Shown in pieces: positions 20,533 to 30,756 of a stretch of 64,000 nucleotides of DNA. Made by a program: the position numbers and the translations under genes. How positions within the stretch are numbered: the stretch's first letter is position 1; the number at the start of each line of letters is the position of its first letter. Under the pieces are notes generated by a model. The model ran no database searches, was not told where the DNA came from, and saw nothing but the letters and a program-made list of their open reading frames with translations. Source of the DNA: Rhodococcus sp. 1163 (lineage in GTDB: Bacteria; Actinomycetota; Actinomycetes; Mycobacteriales; Mycobacteriaceae); NCBI RefSeq assembly GCF_002091985.1, contig NZ_MKKX01000038.1, positions 186,001 through 250,000 on the forward strand. The letters are read 5' to 3'.

Positions 20533-21778
20533 CGCTTCGCTCCTTGTCATCGGTCGGAAGATGCTGTCCTGGCATCGGTGGTACCGGGAAGCCGCCGGCC
20601 ATCGGATCGAACGGTGGAGGACTAGCGGCCTCGGTCGGTGGCGGCGGTGACGGCTTGCGTCGCCGCCGCCGCACAAGAGCGACGACGGCGAGGGCGGCAA
20701 CTACTGCGCCTGCGACGAACAATGCGACCGTCCACGATCGGTAGCCTTCGATTCGCAAAGCGCGGACCGTCGCGACGAGCATGATCCATACCAGGGACAC
20801 CGGAATCAGGACCTTCCAACCGAGATTCATGAACTGGTCGTATCGAAGTCGCGGAAGGGTCGCGCGGAGCCAGATGAACAAGAACAGGAATCCCCACACC
20901 TTGAGGGTGAACCACAGCACGGGCCACCAACCGGAATTCGCGCCGTCCCACAGGTTCAGGGGGAAGGGTGCATGCCAACCGCCGAGGAACAAGGTCGTCG
21001 CGAGAGCCGACACAGTGACCATGTTGACGTATTCGGCGAGCATGAACATCGCGAAGTTGAGCGAGGAGTATTCGGTGTGGAAGCCGCCCACCAGCTCACC
21101 TTCGGCTTCGGGAAGATCGAAAGGGGCACGGTTGGTTTCGCCGACCATCGATGTCAGATAGATGAGAAACGATGGGAACAGCAGGAAGATGTACCACGTG
21201 TTCGATTGTGCTGCCACGATTCCCGACGTCGACATGGTGCCCGCATGGAGGAACACGGCGGTGAAAGACAACCCCATCGCAATCTCGTACGAAATGACCT
21301 GAGCGGTGGACCGAAGTCCGCCGAGGAGAGGGTACGTGGAGCCGGACGACCATCCGGCCAGCACGATTCCGTACACACCCACCGACGTGACAGCCAGGAT
21401 GTACAGCACCCCGACGGGTAGGTCGGTGAGCTGGAGCGGTGTTGTGCGGCCGAAGATCGAGACTTCGGGGCCGAACGGTATGACCGCGAATGCCATGAAT
21501 GCCGGGACGGCGGCAATGACCGGCGCCAGCAGGTAGATCGGTTTGTCGACGCCCTTGGGGACGATCCCTTCCTTGAGGGCCAGCTTCACGCCGTCGGCCA
21601 AACTCTGCAGTATGCCGCCAGGTCCGACCCGGTTCGGTCCGACGCGCATCTGCATGCGCGCCATCACCTTCCGTTCGATGAGAATTGCCATCAACGGTGT
21701 CAGGATGAGGAAGACGAAGATGGCCAACGCTTTGGCGATCACGAGCCACCAGGGGTCGAGTCCGATTCCGGGAATCAC
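20525..21778 (-). CDS. nuoH: NADH-quinone oxidoreductase subunit H
   Basis: Membrane subunit forming part of the quinone-binding cavity. It has 417 residues from GTG 21778. Conserved loops are [19 protein letters not shown], the acidic loop [20 protein letters not shown] (key part) and [18 protein letters not shown]. After the core it has a 70-residue tail with one helix, a run of Arg and Lys, and a Pro-rich end ([16 protein letters not shown]). Such tails are found in actinobacteria. Confidence 0.96.
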   Translation of the reverse strand: MIPGIGLDPWWLVIAKALAIFVFLILTPLMAILIERKVMARMQMRVGPNRVGPGGILQSLADGVKLALKEGIVPKGVDKPIYLLAPVIAAVPAFMAFAVIPFGPEVSIFGRTTPLQLTDLPVGVLYILAVTSVGVYGIVLAGWSSGSTYPLLGGLRSTAQVISYEIAMGLSFTAVFLHAGTMSTSGIVAAQSNTWYIFLLFPSFLIYLTSMVGETNRAPFDLPEAEGELVGGFHTEYSSLNFAMFMLAEYVNMVTVSALATTLFLGGWHAPFPLNLWDGANSGWWPVLWFTLKVWGFLFLFIWLRATLPRLRYDQFMNLGWKVLIPVSLVWIMLVATVRALRIEGYRSWTVALFVAGAVVAALAVVALVRRRRRKPSPPPPTEAASPPPFDPMAGGFPVPPMPGQHLPTDDKERSDA

Positions 21779-24169
21779 CTACATCACCTCGTTCGCTGCT
21801 TCGATACGCACGACGGTTCCGGTGCCGGATCCCAACTGGGTGTACACGTGGGATCCGGCAGAACGCATCGGGACCCACACCACCCGATCGGGCATATCGG
21901 TGATCGTCAACGGAAGTGTCACCGTGCCCCTCCCCGATCGGACTGTGACGAGATCGCCGTCGACGACCGAAATCTCCCGCGCAGTCCCGACCGAAAGCCG
22001 CACGACGGGTCGACGTGCGGTACCGGCCAGGTGCGGTTCCCCGTCCTGCATTCGTCCCGAATCGAGGAGCATCCGCCAGGTCGTCAGGACCGCTTCGCCG
22101 ATGCCCGCAATACGGGGCTCATCGAGAGCGGCATGATGGTCCGGCGGCGACGCCGGCTCACCCTTCCACGTCGACAAGGCCGCAATCTCGGCTCTGATGG
22201 TCGCGACATCGGGGGTGCCGAGGTCGATTCCCATTTCGGCGGCCAGAGCATGGAGAACCCGACTGTCCGGCAGAGCCCGAACGTCGGTCAGTGCCGCCTC
22301 GAACGGCCGTGCCCGTCCCTCCCAATCGAGGAATGTCCCGGCCTTCTCTGCCACCGTCGCGACGGGGAATACGACATCGGCCCGCTCGGTGACGTCGCTG
22401 GCTCGAATTTCGAGACTGACGACGAACGACGCATTGTCGACCGCTACGGCAGCTGCGGCAGGGTCGGGCAGATCTGCCAGTTCGACGCCGCCGATCACGA
22501 GCGCACGAAGGGACCGAGTGGATACTGCGTCGAGTAGCTCGCTCGAGCCGAGTCCGACGGCAGCGGGTAGCCCGCTCGCACCCCACATGTCGGCCATCTC
22601 TGCCCGAGCCGCCTGATCGATCACTGGTCGCCCGCCCGGCAACATATTCGGCAGCGCGCCGGCCTCGACAGCGCCGCGATCACCCGCTCGACGGGGAATC
22701 CAGGCCAGTTTCGCGCCCGTCGACTCCGCGAAACGGAGAGCTGCCGACAGTCCGCCGGGTGTACTCGCGAGTCGTTCGCCGACGATCACGACTGCGCCGG
22801 CCTGACGGAAGAGGTCGCCCTCTTTGCTGTTCGACAGTGCCTCGAGTACCCCGACCTCGTCGGCCGGAACGCACTGTAATAGCTGGGCGCCAAGCTTTTT
22901 CACGCCTGCGGACGCATACGGCGCGATCGAGACCACTTGTTGGCCACGGGTTCGCACGGCTTTGCGCAAACGCAGGAATACGATCGGTGATTCCTCTTCC
23001 GGCTCGAATGCGAGCAGGAGAACTGCGGGCGCATGCTCGAGGTTTTCGTACGTCACCGCCAACGACTGCCCGGCGACGCATGCAGCAAGGAATTCGCTTT
23101 CCTCCACCGAATGGGCCCGCGCTCGGAAGTCGATGTTGTTGTTGTCCAGCACGATTCGAGTGAACTTCGAGTATGCGTACGCGTCTTCGTGGGTCACCCT
23201 ACCGCCGACGAGAACTCCTACGTCACGTCCGGCCGTGGCCAGGCCACGAGCAGCCACTGCCAGAGCCTCCGACCACGACGCCGGTTCCAACGCGCCGTTG
23301 ATATCTCGAACCAGGGGAGTGGTGAGTCGGTCGCGTTCGGTTGCGTACGCGAATGCCCAGCGGCCCTTGTCGCAGTTCCATTCCTCGTTCACTGCCGGAT
23401 CGTCACCGGCCAAGCGGCGCAGCACTTTTCCGCGACGGTGGTCGGTGCGCTGGGCGCACCCGCTCGCGCAATGCTCGCAGGTGCTGGGCGTGGAGACCAG
23501 GTCGTAGGGGCGTGCTCGGAAGCGATATGCAGCGCCGGTGAGCGCACCGACGGGACACACCTGAACGGTGTTGCCCGAAAAATAGGATTCGAACGGTTCG
23601 TTCTCGTAGATTCCGACCTGTTCCAGCGCGCCGCGCTCGAGTAACTCGATGAAGGGGTCCCCGGCTATCTGCTGAGAGAAGCGAGTACACCGTGCGCACA
23701 GCACACACCGTTCACGATCGAGCAGCACTTGCGAGGACAGCGGTATCGGCTTCTGGAAAGTGCGTTTGACCTCGATGAATCTGGACTCGGAACGGCCGGC
23801 GGACATCGCCTGGTTCTGTAGCGGACACTCACCGCCCTTGTCGCAGACCGGGCAATCGAGCGGGTGGTTGATGAGCAGTAGCTCCATGACACCTCGCTGC
23901 GCCTTGGCTGCTACGGGAGAGCTCTGCTGGGTATGGATCACCATGCCCTCGGTCACCGTGGTGGTGCACGAGGTGAGCAACTTACGTTGACCTTCCACCT
24001 CGACGAGACACTGACGGCACGCGCCTACCGGCTCGAGCAGCGGGTGATCGCAAAATCGGGGGATCTGGATTCCGCTCAGTTCAGCAGCTCGAATGACCAA
24101 CGTGCCTGCAGGCACACGGACCTCGATACCGTCGATGCTGACCGTCACAGTCTCCGTTGCGGTGGTCAT
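21779..24169 (-). CDS. nuoG: NADH-quinone oxidoreductase subunit G
   Basis: Large iron-sulfur subunit of the peripheral arm. From ATG 24169 it is 796 residues. The N-terminal 2Fe-2S domain shows [15 protein letters not shown]; next come [23 protein letters not shown] and the molybdopterin-oxidoreductase-like 4Fe-4S motif [10 protein letters not shown], followed by a large domain of that family without an active molybdenum site. Start overlaps the nuoF stop by 4 bases. The stop abuts the nuoH start. Confidence 0.97.
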   Translation of the reverse strand: MTTATETVTVSIDGIEVRVPAGTLVIRAAELSGIQIPRFCDHPLLEPVGACRQCLVEVEGQRKLLTSCTTTVTEGMVIHTQQSSPVAAKAQRGVMELLLINHPLDCPVCDKGGECPLQNQAMSAGRSESRFIEVKRTFQKPIPLSSQVLLDRERCVLCARCTRFSQQIAGDPFIELLERGALEQVGIYENEPFESYFSGNTVQVCPVGALTGAAYRFRARPYDLVSTPSTCEHCASGCAQRTDHRRGKVLRRLAGDDPAVNEEWNCDKGRWAFAYATERDRLTTPLVRDINGALEPASWSEALAVAARGLATAGRDVGVLVGGRVTHEDAYAYSKFTRIVLDNNNIDFRARAHSVEESEFLAACVAGQSLAVTYENLEHAPAVLLLAFEPEEESPIVFLRLRKAVRTRGQQVVSIAPYASAGVKKLGAQLLQCVPADEVGVLEALSNSKEGDLFRQAGAVVIVGERLASTPGGLSAALRFAESTGAKLAWIPRRAGDRGAVEAGALPNMLPGGRPVIDQAARAEMADMWGASGLPAAVGLGSSELLDAVSTRSLRALVIGGVELADLPDPAAAAVAVDNASFVVSLEIRASDVTERADVVFPVATVAEKAGTFLDWEGRARPFEAALTDVRALPDSRVLHALAAEMGIDLGTPDVATIRAEIAALSTWKGEPASPPDHHAALDEPRIAGIGEAVLTTWRMLLDSGRMQDGEPHLAGTARRPVVRLSVGTAREISVVDGDLVTVRSGRGTVTLPLTITDMPDRVVWVPMRSAGSHVYTQLGSGTGTVVRIEAANEVM

Positions 24170-25464
24170 GAGGTGAGCGCTCCCGCCATCAGGGTCGAAC
24201 GATGTGGGTCGAACGGGCACGGCTTACCCAGGTGTTCGAGGTATTCGTCGCGAAAGTACTTCAGCGAGGACGTGATCGGACTGACTGCGCCGTCGCCGAG
24301 CGCGCAGAACGCCTTGCCGAGGATGCTGTCGGAGACGTCGAGCAGGGTGTCGAGGTCGGCGAGTGTGCCCTGCCCGGTCTCGAGCCGCGCGTAGATCCCG
24401 ACCAGCCAGTAGGTGCCCTCCCTGCATGGCGTGCACTTGCCGCAGGACTCGTGCGCATAGAACTCCGTCCATCGTCTCACCGCTCGGACCACACAGGTGG
24501 TTTCGTCGAAGATCTGCAGCGCTTTGGTTCCGAGCATCGAACCGGCGGCGCCCACACCTTCGTAGTCCAAGGCGACGTCGAGGTGTTCGTCGGTGAATAT
24601 CGGTGTCGAGGACCCACCCGGTGTCCAGAACTTCAGCGTGTGCCCCGCGCGGACTCCGCCCGCGTAACCGAGCAACTCGCGCAAGGTGATTCCGAGCGGA
24701 GCCTCGTACTGGCCGGGTTGGGTGACGTGGCCCGACAACGAGTACAGGGTGAAACCCGGCGACTTTTCGGTCCCCATCGACCTAAACCAGTCGACGCCGT
24801 TGCGTAGGACGGCGGGAACGCTGGCGATCGACTCGACGTTGTTCACCACAGTCGGACGCGCGTAGAGACCGGCGACGGCAGGAAACGGTGGTCGGAGGCG
24901 CGGCTGCCCGCGTTTGCCTTCGAGCGAATCCAATTGAGCAGTCTCCTCGCCGCAGATATAGGCGCCGGCGCCGGCGTGCACGATCACCTCGAGATCGAAA
25001 CCGCTTCCCAAGATGTCGCGTCCCAGATATCCCGCCGCGTAGGCCTCGGCAACGGCGGCATGCAGTCTCCGCAGTACCGGAACCACCTCGCCGCGAACGT
25101 AGATGTACGCACGATGCGCCCGAATTGCGTAGGAAGCGATGACGATTCCCTCGAGCAACACCTGCGGTGTCGCCAAGAGCAGCGGCATGTCCTTACAAGT
25201 CCCGGGCTCCGACTCGTCCGCGTTGACCACCAGGTAGTGCGCCTTACCGTCCTCCTGCGGTATGAAACTCCACTTCATTCCCGTCGGAAAGCCTGCACCG
25301 CCGCGACCTCGAAGACCGGAATCCTTGACCGTGGCGATGACGTCGTCCTCGGGCATCGACAGCGCTCTACGCAGACCCTCGTAGCCGCCGTGGCGCAGAT
25401 AAGTTTCCAGGGTCCACGATTGCTGATCGTCCCAGTAGTCGCTCAGAACCGGAGTGAGAGGCAC
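24166..25464 (-). CDS. nuoF: NADH-quinone oxidoreductase subunit F (NADH and FMN binding)
   Basis: Oxidises NADH through FMN. From GTG 25464 it is 432 residues. It has [16 protein letters not shown] (NADH/FMN glycine-rich loop), [32 protein letters not shown] and the N3 cluster motif [15 protein letters not shown]. One base separates it from the nuoE stop. The 35 codons upstream in frame lie within nuoE and are not part of it. Confidence 0.97.
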   Translation of the reverse strand: MPLTPVLSDYWDDQQSWTLETYLRHGGYEGLRRALSMPEDDVIATVKDSGLRGRGGAGFPTGMKWSFIPQEDGKAHYLVVNADESEPGTCKDMPLLLATPQVLLEGIVIASYAIRAHRAYIYVRGEVVPVLRRLHAAVAEAYAAGYLGRDILGSGFDLEVIVHAGAGAYICGEETAQLDSLEGKRGQPRLRPPFPAVAGLYARPTVVNNVESIASVPAVLRNGVDWFRSMGTEKSPGFTLYSLSGHVTQPGQYEAPLGITLRELLGYAGGVRAGHTLKFWTPGGSSTPIFTDEHLDVALDYEGVGAAGSMLGTKALQIFDETTCVVRAVRRWTEFYAHESCGKCTPCREGTYWLVGIYARLETGQGTLADLDTLLDVSDSILGKAFCALGDGAVSPITSSLKYFRDEYLEHLGKPCPFDPHRSTLMAGALTS

Positions 25465-25465
25465 G

Positions 25466-26293
25466 TCACTTTCCCTTCTCGGGAGGTACTGATTCGCCAG
25501 GTGCAGGCGCGGGCTTGTTCTTGGTCGTTTCCGCTGCGGCAGCATCCGTCGACCCGAGGGGCGCCGCACCCTCGTCCGAGGGTTCGTGCGCCGTCGGGGC
25601 GGTCATCGACAGTGCGCGTGCGACCCGCAGGCCGGCGAGGGTCGGGCCGCCCGCAGTACCACCGGCCTCTACTGCACCGGGGCGTTCGTCGGGAAAACCC
25701 GCAAGGATTCGCTCGGTCTCCCGGAACGTGCAGAGCGATGCACCTCGGCTCGGAACGACCTCGCGGCCCGAACGCAAGTCGTCGAGAAGGGTGCGCGCAG
25801 ATTCGGGAGTCTGATTGTCGAAGAATTCCCAGTTGACCATCACTACCGGTGCGTAGTCGCAGGCAGCGTTGCATTCTATGTGAGTCAACGTGATGGGGTC
25901 GTCGACGCCTCCGGGGTGGTCCTCCAGAGCTTCGAGGATGGCATCGCCGCCCATCACCGCGCACAACGTGTTGGTACACACTCCCACCAGATAGTCACCG
26001 GTCGGTTCGCGCCGATACATGGAGTAGAAAGTCGCTACTGCGGTGACTTCGGCGCCGGTCAGGCCAAGCCGATGTGCGCAGAACTCGATACCCGTCGGAG
26101 TGACGTACCCGTCCTCGGCCTGGACCAGATGCAGAAGCGGAAGAAGTGCCGACCGGGCCATCTCCGGGTCGACATCCCCGGGCGGGGTGTACCTCGCGAC
26201 GATCCTGTCCGCATCCAGCGACAACCGAGCCGCTGTGTCCGGTGGGTACTGGGCCGCGCGGGTGGTCAGTTGCACGTAGACGGGTTCGCTCAT
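25466..26293 (-). CDS. nuoE: NADH-quinone oxidoreductase subunit E
   Basis: 2Fe-2S (N1a) subunit of the NADH dehydrogenase module. The thioredoxin-like domain (to about residue 170) shows [12 protein letters not shown] and [12 protein letters not shown], giving four Cys ligands. At 275 residues it is longer than typical NuoE: a C-terminal extension of about 90 residues is low-complexity, rich in Ala, Pro, Thr and Glu. Long NuoE tails occur in actinobacteria. Start ATG 26293 overlaps the nuoD stop by 4 bases. Confidence 0.96.
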   Translation of the reverse strand: MSEPVYVQLTTRAAQYPPDTAARLSLDADRIVARYTPPGDVDPEMARSALLPLLHLVQAEDGYVTPTGIEFCAHRLGLTGAEVTAVATFYSMYRREPTGDYLVGVCTNTLCAVMGGDAILEALEDHPGGVDDPITLTHIECNAACDYAPVVMVNWEFFDNQTPESARTLLDDLRSGREVVPSRGASLCTFRETERILAGFPDERPGAVEAGGTAGGPTLAGLRVARALSMTAPTAHEPSDEGAAPLGSTDAAAAETTKNKPAPAPGESVPPEKGK

Positions 26294-27591
26294 CGGTCCA
26301 CACCCCCCATCACCGGGTCGATACTTGCCACAGCAGCGATGACATCGGCGACCATGCCGCCCTCGCAGGTGGCTGCAACCGCTTGCAGGTTGGTGAAGGA
26401 CGGATCTCGGTAGTGCACCCGAAACGGTCTCGTACCACCGTCGCTGACCATGTGGACGCCGAGCTCACCGCGCGGCGATTCGACTGCGACATACACCTGA
26501 CCCGGTGGGACCCGAAAGCCCTCGGTGACGAGTTTGAAATGGTGGATCAACGATTCCATCGAGGTATCCATGATCTCGCGGACGTGTTCGGCAGAATTGC
26601 CTAGGCCGTCCGGTCCGACGGAAAGATCGGCAGGCCACGCTATTTTCTTGTCATCCACCATGATCGGCCCTGGTCGAAGCCGGTCGAGGCACTGTTCGGC
26701 AATCTTGAGCGATTCCTTCATCTCGTCGATACGCACGAGGTATCGACCGTAGGCATCGCAACCGGTGTCCGTGCACACCTCGAATTCGTAGTTCTCATAT
26801 CCGCAATAGGGTTCGGAGACGCGGAGGTCATGAGGGAGGCCGGTGGAGCGAAGCATCGGACCGGTGATTCCGAGAGCCATACAGCCCGTCAGGTCGAGAT
26901 AACCGATCCCTTTGGTCCTGGCCTTCCAGATCGAATTCTCGTTGAGCAGATTCGACATGTCACGGAGGCGAACAGGCAGAGTTTTCAGCAACTCTCGCAC
27001 TTTCGCCACCGCGTCTTCGGGTAGATCCTGGGCGAGTCCACCGGGTCGAATGAACGCGTGGTTCATCCGCAATCCGGTGATCATCTCGAATACGTCGAGA
27101 ATCAACTCGCGCTCACGAAACCCGAACAGCATCGCCGTAACTGCACCCAATTCCATTCCGCCAGTGGCCAGAGCGACGAGGTGAGAAGAGATGCGATTGA
27201 GTTCCATCAACAGAACCCGGACGACGGTCGCACGTTCGGGTATTTCCTCGGTGATATCGAGAAGCTTTTCGACACCGAGACAGTACGCAGTTTCGTTGAA
27301 GAAGGGGGACAAATAGTCCATCCTGGTCACGAAGGTGACGCCCTGCGTCCAATTTCGAAATTCGAGATTCTTTTCGATTCCGGTGTGCAGGTAGCCGATT
27401 CCGCATCGCGCTTCGGTCACGGTTTCGGCTTCGATCTCGAGAATCAAGCGAAGCACCCCGTGCGTCGAGGGGTGCTGTGGCCCCATGTTGACGACGATGC
27501 GTTCCTCGGAGGCGCCTGCGGCCGATTCTGCTGCAGCAGCGACTATGTCGTCCCAGTCCTGCCCAGAGACGGTCAACGATCGTTCGCTCAT
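26290..27591 (-). CDS. nuoD: NADH-quinone oxidoreductase subunit D
   Basis: 49-kDa-type subunit lining the quinone site. From ATG 27591 it is 433 residues with [16 protein letters not shown] (quinone-site His), [12 protein letters not shown] and the C-terminal DPVMGGVDR, close to the canonical ending. The frame is open for 119 codons upstream, but that part is the antisense/out-of-frame reading of nuoC, and the ATG overlapping the nuoC stop is preferred. Confidence 0.97.
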   Translation of the reverse strand: MSERSLTVSGQDWDDIVAAAAESAAGASEERIVVNMGPQHPSTHGVLRLILEIEAETVTEARCGIGYLHTGIEKNLEFRNWTQGVTFVTRMDYLSPFFNETAYCLGVEKLLDITEEIPERATVVRVLLMELNRISSHLVALATGGMELGAVTAMLFGFRERELILDVFEMITGLRMNHAFIRPGGLAQDLPEDAVAKVRELLKTLPVRLRDMSNLLNENSIWKARTKGIGYLDLTGCMALGITGPMLRSTGLPHDLRVSEPYCGYENYEFEVCTDTGCDAYGRYLVRIDEMKESLKIAEQCLDRLRPGPIMVDDKKIAWPADLSVGPDGLGNSAEHVREIMDTSMESLIHHFKLVTEGFRVPPGQVYVAVESPRGELGVHMVSDGGTRPFRVHYRDPSFTNLQAVAATCEGGMVADVIAAVASIDPVMGGVDR

Positions 27592-28244
27592 CACTTGTAC
27601 CCCCGTCGTTGGTCCGGCGGAGGAATGTTCGCACCCTTGTACTCGACCGGGATTCCTCCGAGTGGATAGTCCTTGCGTTGCGGATGGCCTTCCCAGTCGT
27701 CGGGCATCTGAATTCGAGTCAACGAAGGGTGACCGTCGAATTCGATTCCGAAGAAGTCGTAGGTTTCGCGTTCGTGCCAGTCGTCGGTCGGATAGATCTC
27801 GACCAGCGACGGCAGGTGCGGATCGACATCCGAGACCGTTACTTCGAGTCGAATTCGACGATTGTGGGTTATCGACATCAGCGGAAATACCGCGTGCAGT
27901 TCTCGGTCGACCTGCTGGGGATAGTGGACGCCACTGACGCCCAGGCACAGTTCGAATCGAAGTTCCGGCTCGTTCCGAAGGGTGGTCGCCACCGCGAGAA
28001 GGTGTTCGCGTCGAATGTGCAGGGTGAGCTGGCCGCGGAAGACCACGACCGCTTCCACTGCTTCGTCGAACGTCGTGTCCAGCCGGGGGAGTGCGCGCTC
28101 CAATTCATCGGCAATCGCATCGAAATACCCGCCGTAGGGACGGGATGTGCTCTCCCGCAGCAGCGTAGGCGGCACCAACCTCCCATACCCGGATGTGTCA
28201 CCGGTACCCTTCGCCCCGAACATTCCACGTCGATCGGACGTCAC
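27591..28244 (-). CDS. nuoC: NADH-quinone oxidoreductase subunit C
   Basis: 30-kDa-type subunit of the peripheral arm. From GTG 28244, which overlaps the nuoB stop by 4 bases, it has 217 residues. The family signature is in [21 protein letters not shown], ending [10 protein letters not shown]. Unlike the fused NuoCD of some proteobacteria, C and D are separate genes here. Confidence 0.96.
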   Translation of the reverse strand: MTSDRRGMFGAKGTGDTSGYGRLVPPTLLRESTSRPYGGYFDAIADELERALPRLDTTFDEAVEAVVVFRGQLTLHIRREHLLAVATTLRNEPELRFELCLGVSGVHYPQQVDRELHAVFPLMSITHNRRIRLEVTVSDVDPHLPSLVEIYPTDDWHERETYDFFGIEFDGHPSLTRIQMPDDWEGHPQRKDYPLGGIPVEYKGANIPPPDQRRGYK

Positions 28245-28795
28245 CGCAGCAACCCCTTGAGTTCGAAAGTAGGTGTCGACGCCAATGCGGCGGCTTCCGC
28301 TGCGCGGGCGACCGTTTCGCGGTTCACCCCGAGCGGCATCTCCTGTATTTTCTTGTGCAGTTCGAGGATTGCATCGAGCAACATTTCCGGTCTGGGTGGG
28401 CACCCGGGCAGGTAGATGTCCACCGGAACCACATGGTCGACGCCTTGGACGATCGCGTAGTTGTTGAACATCCCGCCCGAGGACGCGCATACTCCCATGG
28501 CCAGAACCCATTTCGGCTCAGCCATCTGATCGTAGATCTGCCGCAGCACGGGCGCCATCTTCTGGCTGACGCGGCCGGCGACGATCATCAGGTCTGCCTG
28601 CCGCGGGGAGGCACGAAATGCCTCCATACCGAATCGGGCGATATCGAATCGGCCGGAACTGGTGGCCATCATTTCGATTGCGCAGCAGGCGAGACCGAAT
28701 GTCGCGGGCCAGAGTGAGCCTTTCCTGACGTATCCGGCGAGGCCTTCGACCGTACTCAGCAGGAAGCCACTCGGTAGCTTCTCTTCGAGACCCAT
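28241..28795 (-). CDS. nuoB: NADH-quinone oxidoreductase subunit B
   Basis: Carries the terminal 4Fe-4S cluster N2 that reduces quinone. From ATG 28795 ([13 protein letters not shown]) it has 184 residues with the Cys pair in [19 protein letters not shown] and [10 protein letters not shown]. The frame is open upstream through a tandem repeat and the end of nuoA, but no homology lies there. It is separated from nuoA by a 61-bp gap containing that repeat, the largest gap inside the operon. Confidence 0.97.
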   Translation of the reverse strand: MGLEEKLPSGFLLSTVEGLAGYVRKGSLWPATFGLACCAIEMMATSSGRFDIARFGMEAFRASPRQADLMIVAGRVSQKMAPVLRQIYDQMAEPKWVLAMGVCASSGGMFNNYAIVQGVDHVVPVDIYLPGCPPRPEMLLDAILELHKKIQEMPLGVNRETVARAAEAAALASTPTFELKGLLR

Positions 28796-28817
28796 ATCTG
28801 ACCCTTCCGATCCAAAG

Positions 28818-28855
28818 GTTTCTGAAAGTGGCGAAACGTTTCTGAAAGTGGCGAA
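28818..28855. repeat. 20-bp-period tandem duplication between nuoA and nuoB
   Basis: Two copies share 18 identical bases (GTTTCTGAAAGTGGCGAA at 28818-28835 and 28838-28855). They fill most of the nuoA-nuoB gap, which is otherwise very short in operons of this kind. Confidence 0.9.
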
Positions 28856-28856
28856 C

Positions 28857-29216
28857 CTAATCCCAGCTGAGCCCGCCGCGACGCCATTCGTAGGCGTAGG
28901 CGACTGCAGCGCTGACGACGAACAGTCCCATTGCGGCAAGCCCGAATACGCCGAGTGCGTCGAAATGCACGGCCCAGGGATAGAGAAAGACGATTTCGAT
29001 GTCGAAAATGATGAACAGCATTGCTGTCAGATAGAACTTGACGGGGTAGCGACCTGCGCCCATCGGTTGCGCTGTCGGCTCGATACCGCATTCGTAGGCA
29101 TCCATCTTCGCCCTGTTGTACCGCTTCGGGCCGACTACCGCGGCGATGACGACGGAGACGAGAGCGAAGGCGACGGCGACAGCGCCGAGGACAAGGATGG
29201 GAATGTACTCGTTCAT
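28857..29216 (-). CDS. nuoA: NADH-quinone oxidoreductase subunit A
   Basis: Three-helix membrane subunit, first gene of the operon. From ATG 29216 ([11 protein letters not shown]) it has 119 residues. Signature [13 protein letters not shown] holds the Cys of the quinone-side loop; [13 protein letters not shown] follows. GGAGG lies about 10 bases ahead of the ATG. A -10-like TAGGCT on this strand at 29276-29281 would give a 5' leader of roughly 55 bases. Confidence 0.96.
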   Translation of the reverse strand: MNEYIPILVLGAVAVAFALVSVVIAAVVGPKRYNRAKMDAYECGIEPTAQPMGAGRYPVKFYLTAMLFIIFDIEIVFLYPWAVHFDALGVFGLAAMGLFVVSAAVAYAYEWRRGGLSWD

Positions 29217-29275
29217 GCTGTTCGCGCCTCCGTGCATGCCTTGTGGGCAGCCTGTAGGAATGTGAGCTGAAACAC

Positions 29276-29281
29276 AGCCTA
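29276..29281 (-). promoter_or_regulatory. Candidate -10 element for the nuo operon
   Basis: TAGGCT on the minus strand, about 60 bases before the nuoA ATG in the 124-bp gap after the receiver gene. It fits the actinobacterial TANNNT pattern. No clear -35 was seen. The rest of the gap shows nothing recognisable. Confidence 0.35.
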
Positions 29282-29340
29282 CCGGTGTGATGCCCCGACG
29301 TGTCTCGGTTTCGGACTGTGCGGAAAGGGTGTCGGGTCCA

Positions 29341-29760
29341 CTACGCGGGAAAAGTTTGGGACGGTGGCACTTTCGGTAGGTTTTCGAGTAGTTTCACGAC
29401 CGTTTCCGTCAAGACGAACGGGTCCAGTGGATGTGACACTGCGGCGTCGGCACCGGACCAATCTGCCAACCATCTGTCGTCCGGTCGGCCGGTCAGAACC
29501 ACCAACGGTGGACAGTGCGCGAGCTCGTCCCGCAGTTGCTTCGCCACTCCCATTCCCCCGGCCGGCGCTGACTCCCCGTCGAGGATGGCGAGGTCGATGC
29601 CCCCGGCGTCCAGATAGTGGATCACCATCGGGGCCGATGCGACTTCGAGATAGTCGAAGGCTCCGAGCGTCGCTTTCGGGTGTGTGCCGATAGCCGTCGT
29701 CACATACGTGCGCGTGTCGGAGTTGCTGCTGTACACGAGAATGCGGAGAGCAGGGGTCAC
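29341..29760 (-). CDS. Receiver-domain protein with degenerate active site, upstream of nuo
   Basis: 139 residues from GTG 29760 (VTPALRILVYSSNSD), a lone receiver domain with no output domain. The phospho-acceptor position looks kept (AILDGE) and so does the Thr (VVLTG), but the acidic pair that normally follows the first strand is replaced (VYSSNSD) and the conserved Lys is His (VSHPLDPF). It may therefore not be phosphorylated in the usual way. Mycobacteria also have a lone response regulator (Rv3143) beside nuoA, so an operon-linked role is plausible but unproven. Confidence 0.8.
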   Translation of the reverse strand: MTPALRILVYSSNSDTRTYVTTAIGTHPKATLGAFDYLEVASAPMVIHYLDAGGIDLAILDGESAPAGGMGVAKQLRDELAHCPPLVVLTGRPDDRWLADWSGADAAVSHPLDPFVLTETVVKLLENLPKVPPSQTFPA

Positions 29761-29917
29761 GGGATCTGATGCTACGACCGGGCACGCAGGAGCCGTGGGC
29801 GATTCACGGTTCCGACAGCGTTCCACTTGGGATGGAAGTGTAACGTTCCTCGCTTGTCGAGGGATAGACCGTCGAACAGAGTCGCCACTGAGCGACAGGC
29901 GGCCGAAAGGAACTTCG

Positions 29918-30103
29918 ATGCAGGATCAGCACGTTCCACAATCTCCGCACGTCTTCGGTCCGACCGAGGACGTGCTGACCGAGTTCGGTGTGAGTCGGCA
30001 GAGCTTCATGGCCCGATTGCGAGAGATTCTCCTGCAGGATCCACCCCCCAAGGGCCTCGATCGCACGGATGTCGCTGCACTGCTGAGAGTCTGTCGGGCC
30101 TGA
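29918..30103 (+). CDS. Small conserved-looking protein of unknown function
   Basis: A 61-residue frame starting MQDQHVPQSPHVFG, with GAAAGGA about 8 bases before the ATG. The second half (TEDVLTEFGVSRQSFMARLREILLQD) reads like an amphipathic helical or HTH-like segment. I do not recognise the family. It lies alone between the receiver gene (divergent) and the DHFR-like gene (convergent, 3 bp away). The same frame is open upstream to 29684, but that stretch overlaps the promoter region of the divergent gene. Confidence 0.6.
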   Translation: MQDQHVPQSPHVFGPTEDVLTEFGVSRQSFMARLREILLQDPPPKGLDRTDVAALLRVCRA

Positions 30104-30106
30104 GGA

Positions 30107-30652
30107 TCAGGCTCTCGCATACTCCAGAATCGCGTTGCCCTTGGATGTCCTGCGCAAGCTCCGCAACTCGAGCTTGGTGAGCGGGTCACCGGGTTCGAAC
30201 ATCTTTCGACCCGAACCGGCGATCACGGGGTGCGTCATCAACGTCAGGGAGTCGAGGAGTCCAGCGAAGAACAGGTGGCGCACGATCGAAATGCCGCCGA
30301 CCACGGCGATCTCTCCTCCTTCCGATGCCTTCAGATCGCGCACGAAGTCATCGAGATCCCCGTCGATGAGTGAGGCATTCTTCCAGTCGAGCGGACCGGT
30401 GAGCGTCCTGGAAGCGACATGCTTGGGGACCGAGTTGATGAAGCCTCCGAAGCCGTCCTCGTCCCCTGCGGTCGGCCAAGAACCCGACCACTGCTCGTAG
30501 CCGACTCGTCCGAGAATCACGGTGTCCACTCGTTCGATCATCGCCCCCAGCAAACCTCCCATTTCTTCGTCGAAACTATCGAACTGCCATTGATCGGGGG
30601 ACTCGACCACTCCGTCGACAGAATGAAACAGACCTGCTGTCAGCATGCGCAT
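30107..30652 (-). CDS. Dihydrofolate reductase family protein (RibD C-terminal-like)
   Basis: 181 residues from ATG 30652 (MRMLTAGLFHSVDGVVESPDQW). The fold is recognised from the start strand, LGRVGYEQWSGSWP and GEIAVVGGISIVRHLFFAGLLDSLTLMTHPV (core VVGGISIVRHL), typical of the RibD_C/YwjB-type NADPH-dependent reductases. The substrate is unknown; these are not true folate enzymes. GAGAG lies 6 bases ahead of the start. Confidence 0.88.
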   Translation of the reverse strand: MRMLTAGLFHSVDGVVESPDQWQFDSFDEEMGGLLGAMIERVDTVILGRVGYEQWSGSWPTAGDEDGFGGFINSVPKHVASRTLTGPLDWKNASLIDGDLDDFVRDLKASEGGEIAVVGGISIVRHLFFAGLLDSLTLMTHPVIAGSGRKMFEPGDPLTKLELRSLRRTSKGNAILEYARA

Positions 30653-30756
30653 GGGTGCTCTCTTTTCGTGGTTGTCCGGGCTCTTCTCGTTCGACCTGTG
30701 GGCTCGGTGAAACTCATCGGTGCGCGAGCGTGACTTCGAGGTAGCAGACTGGTGCC

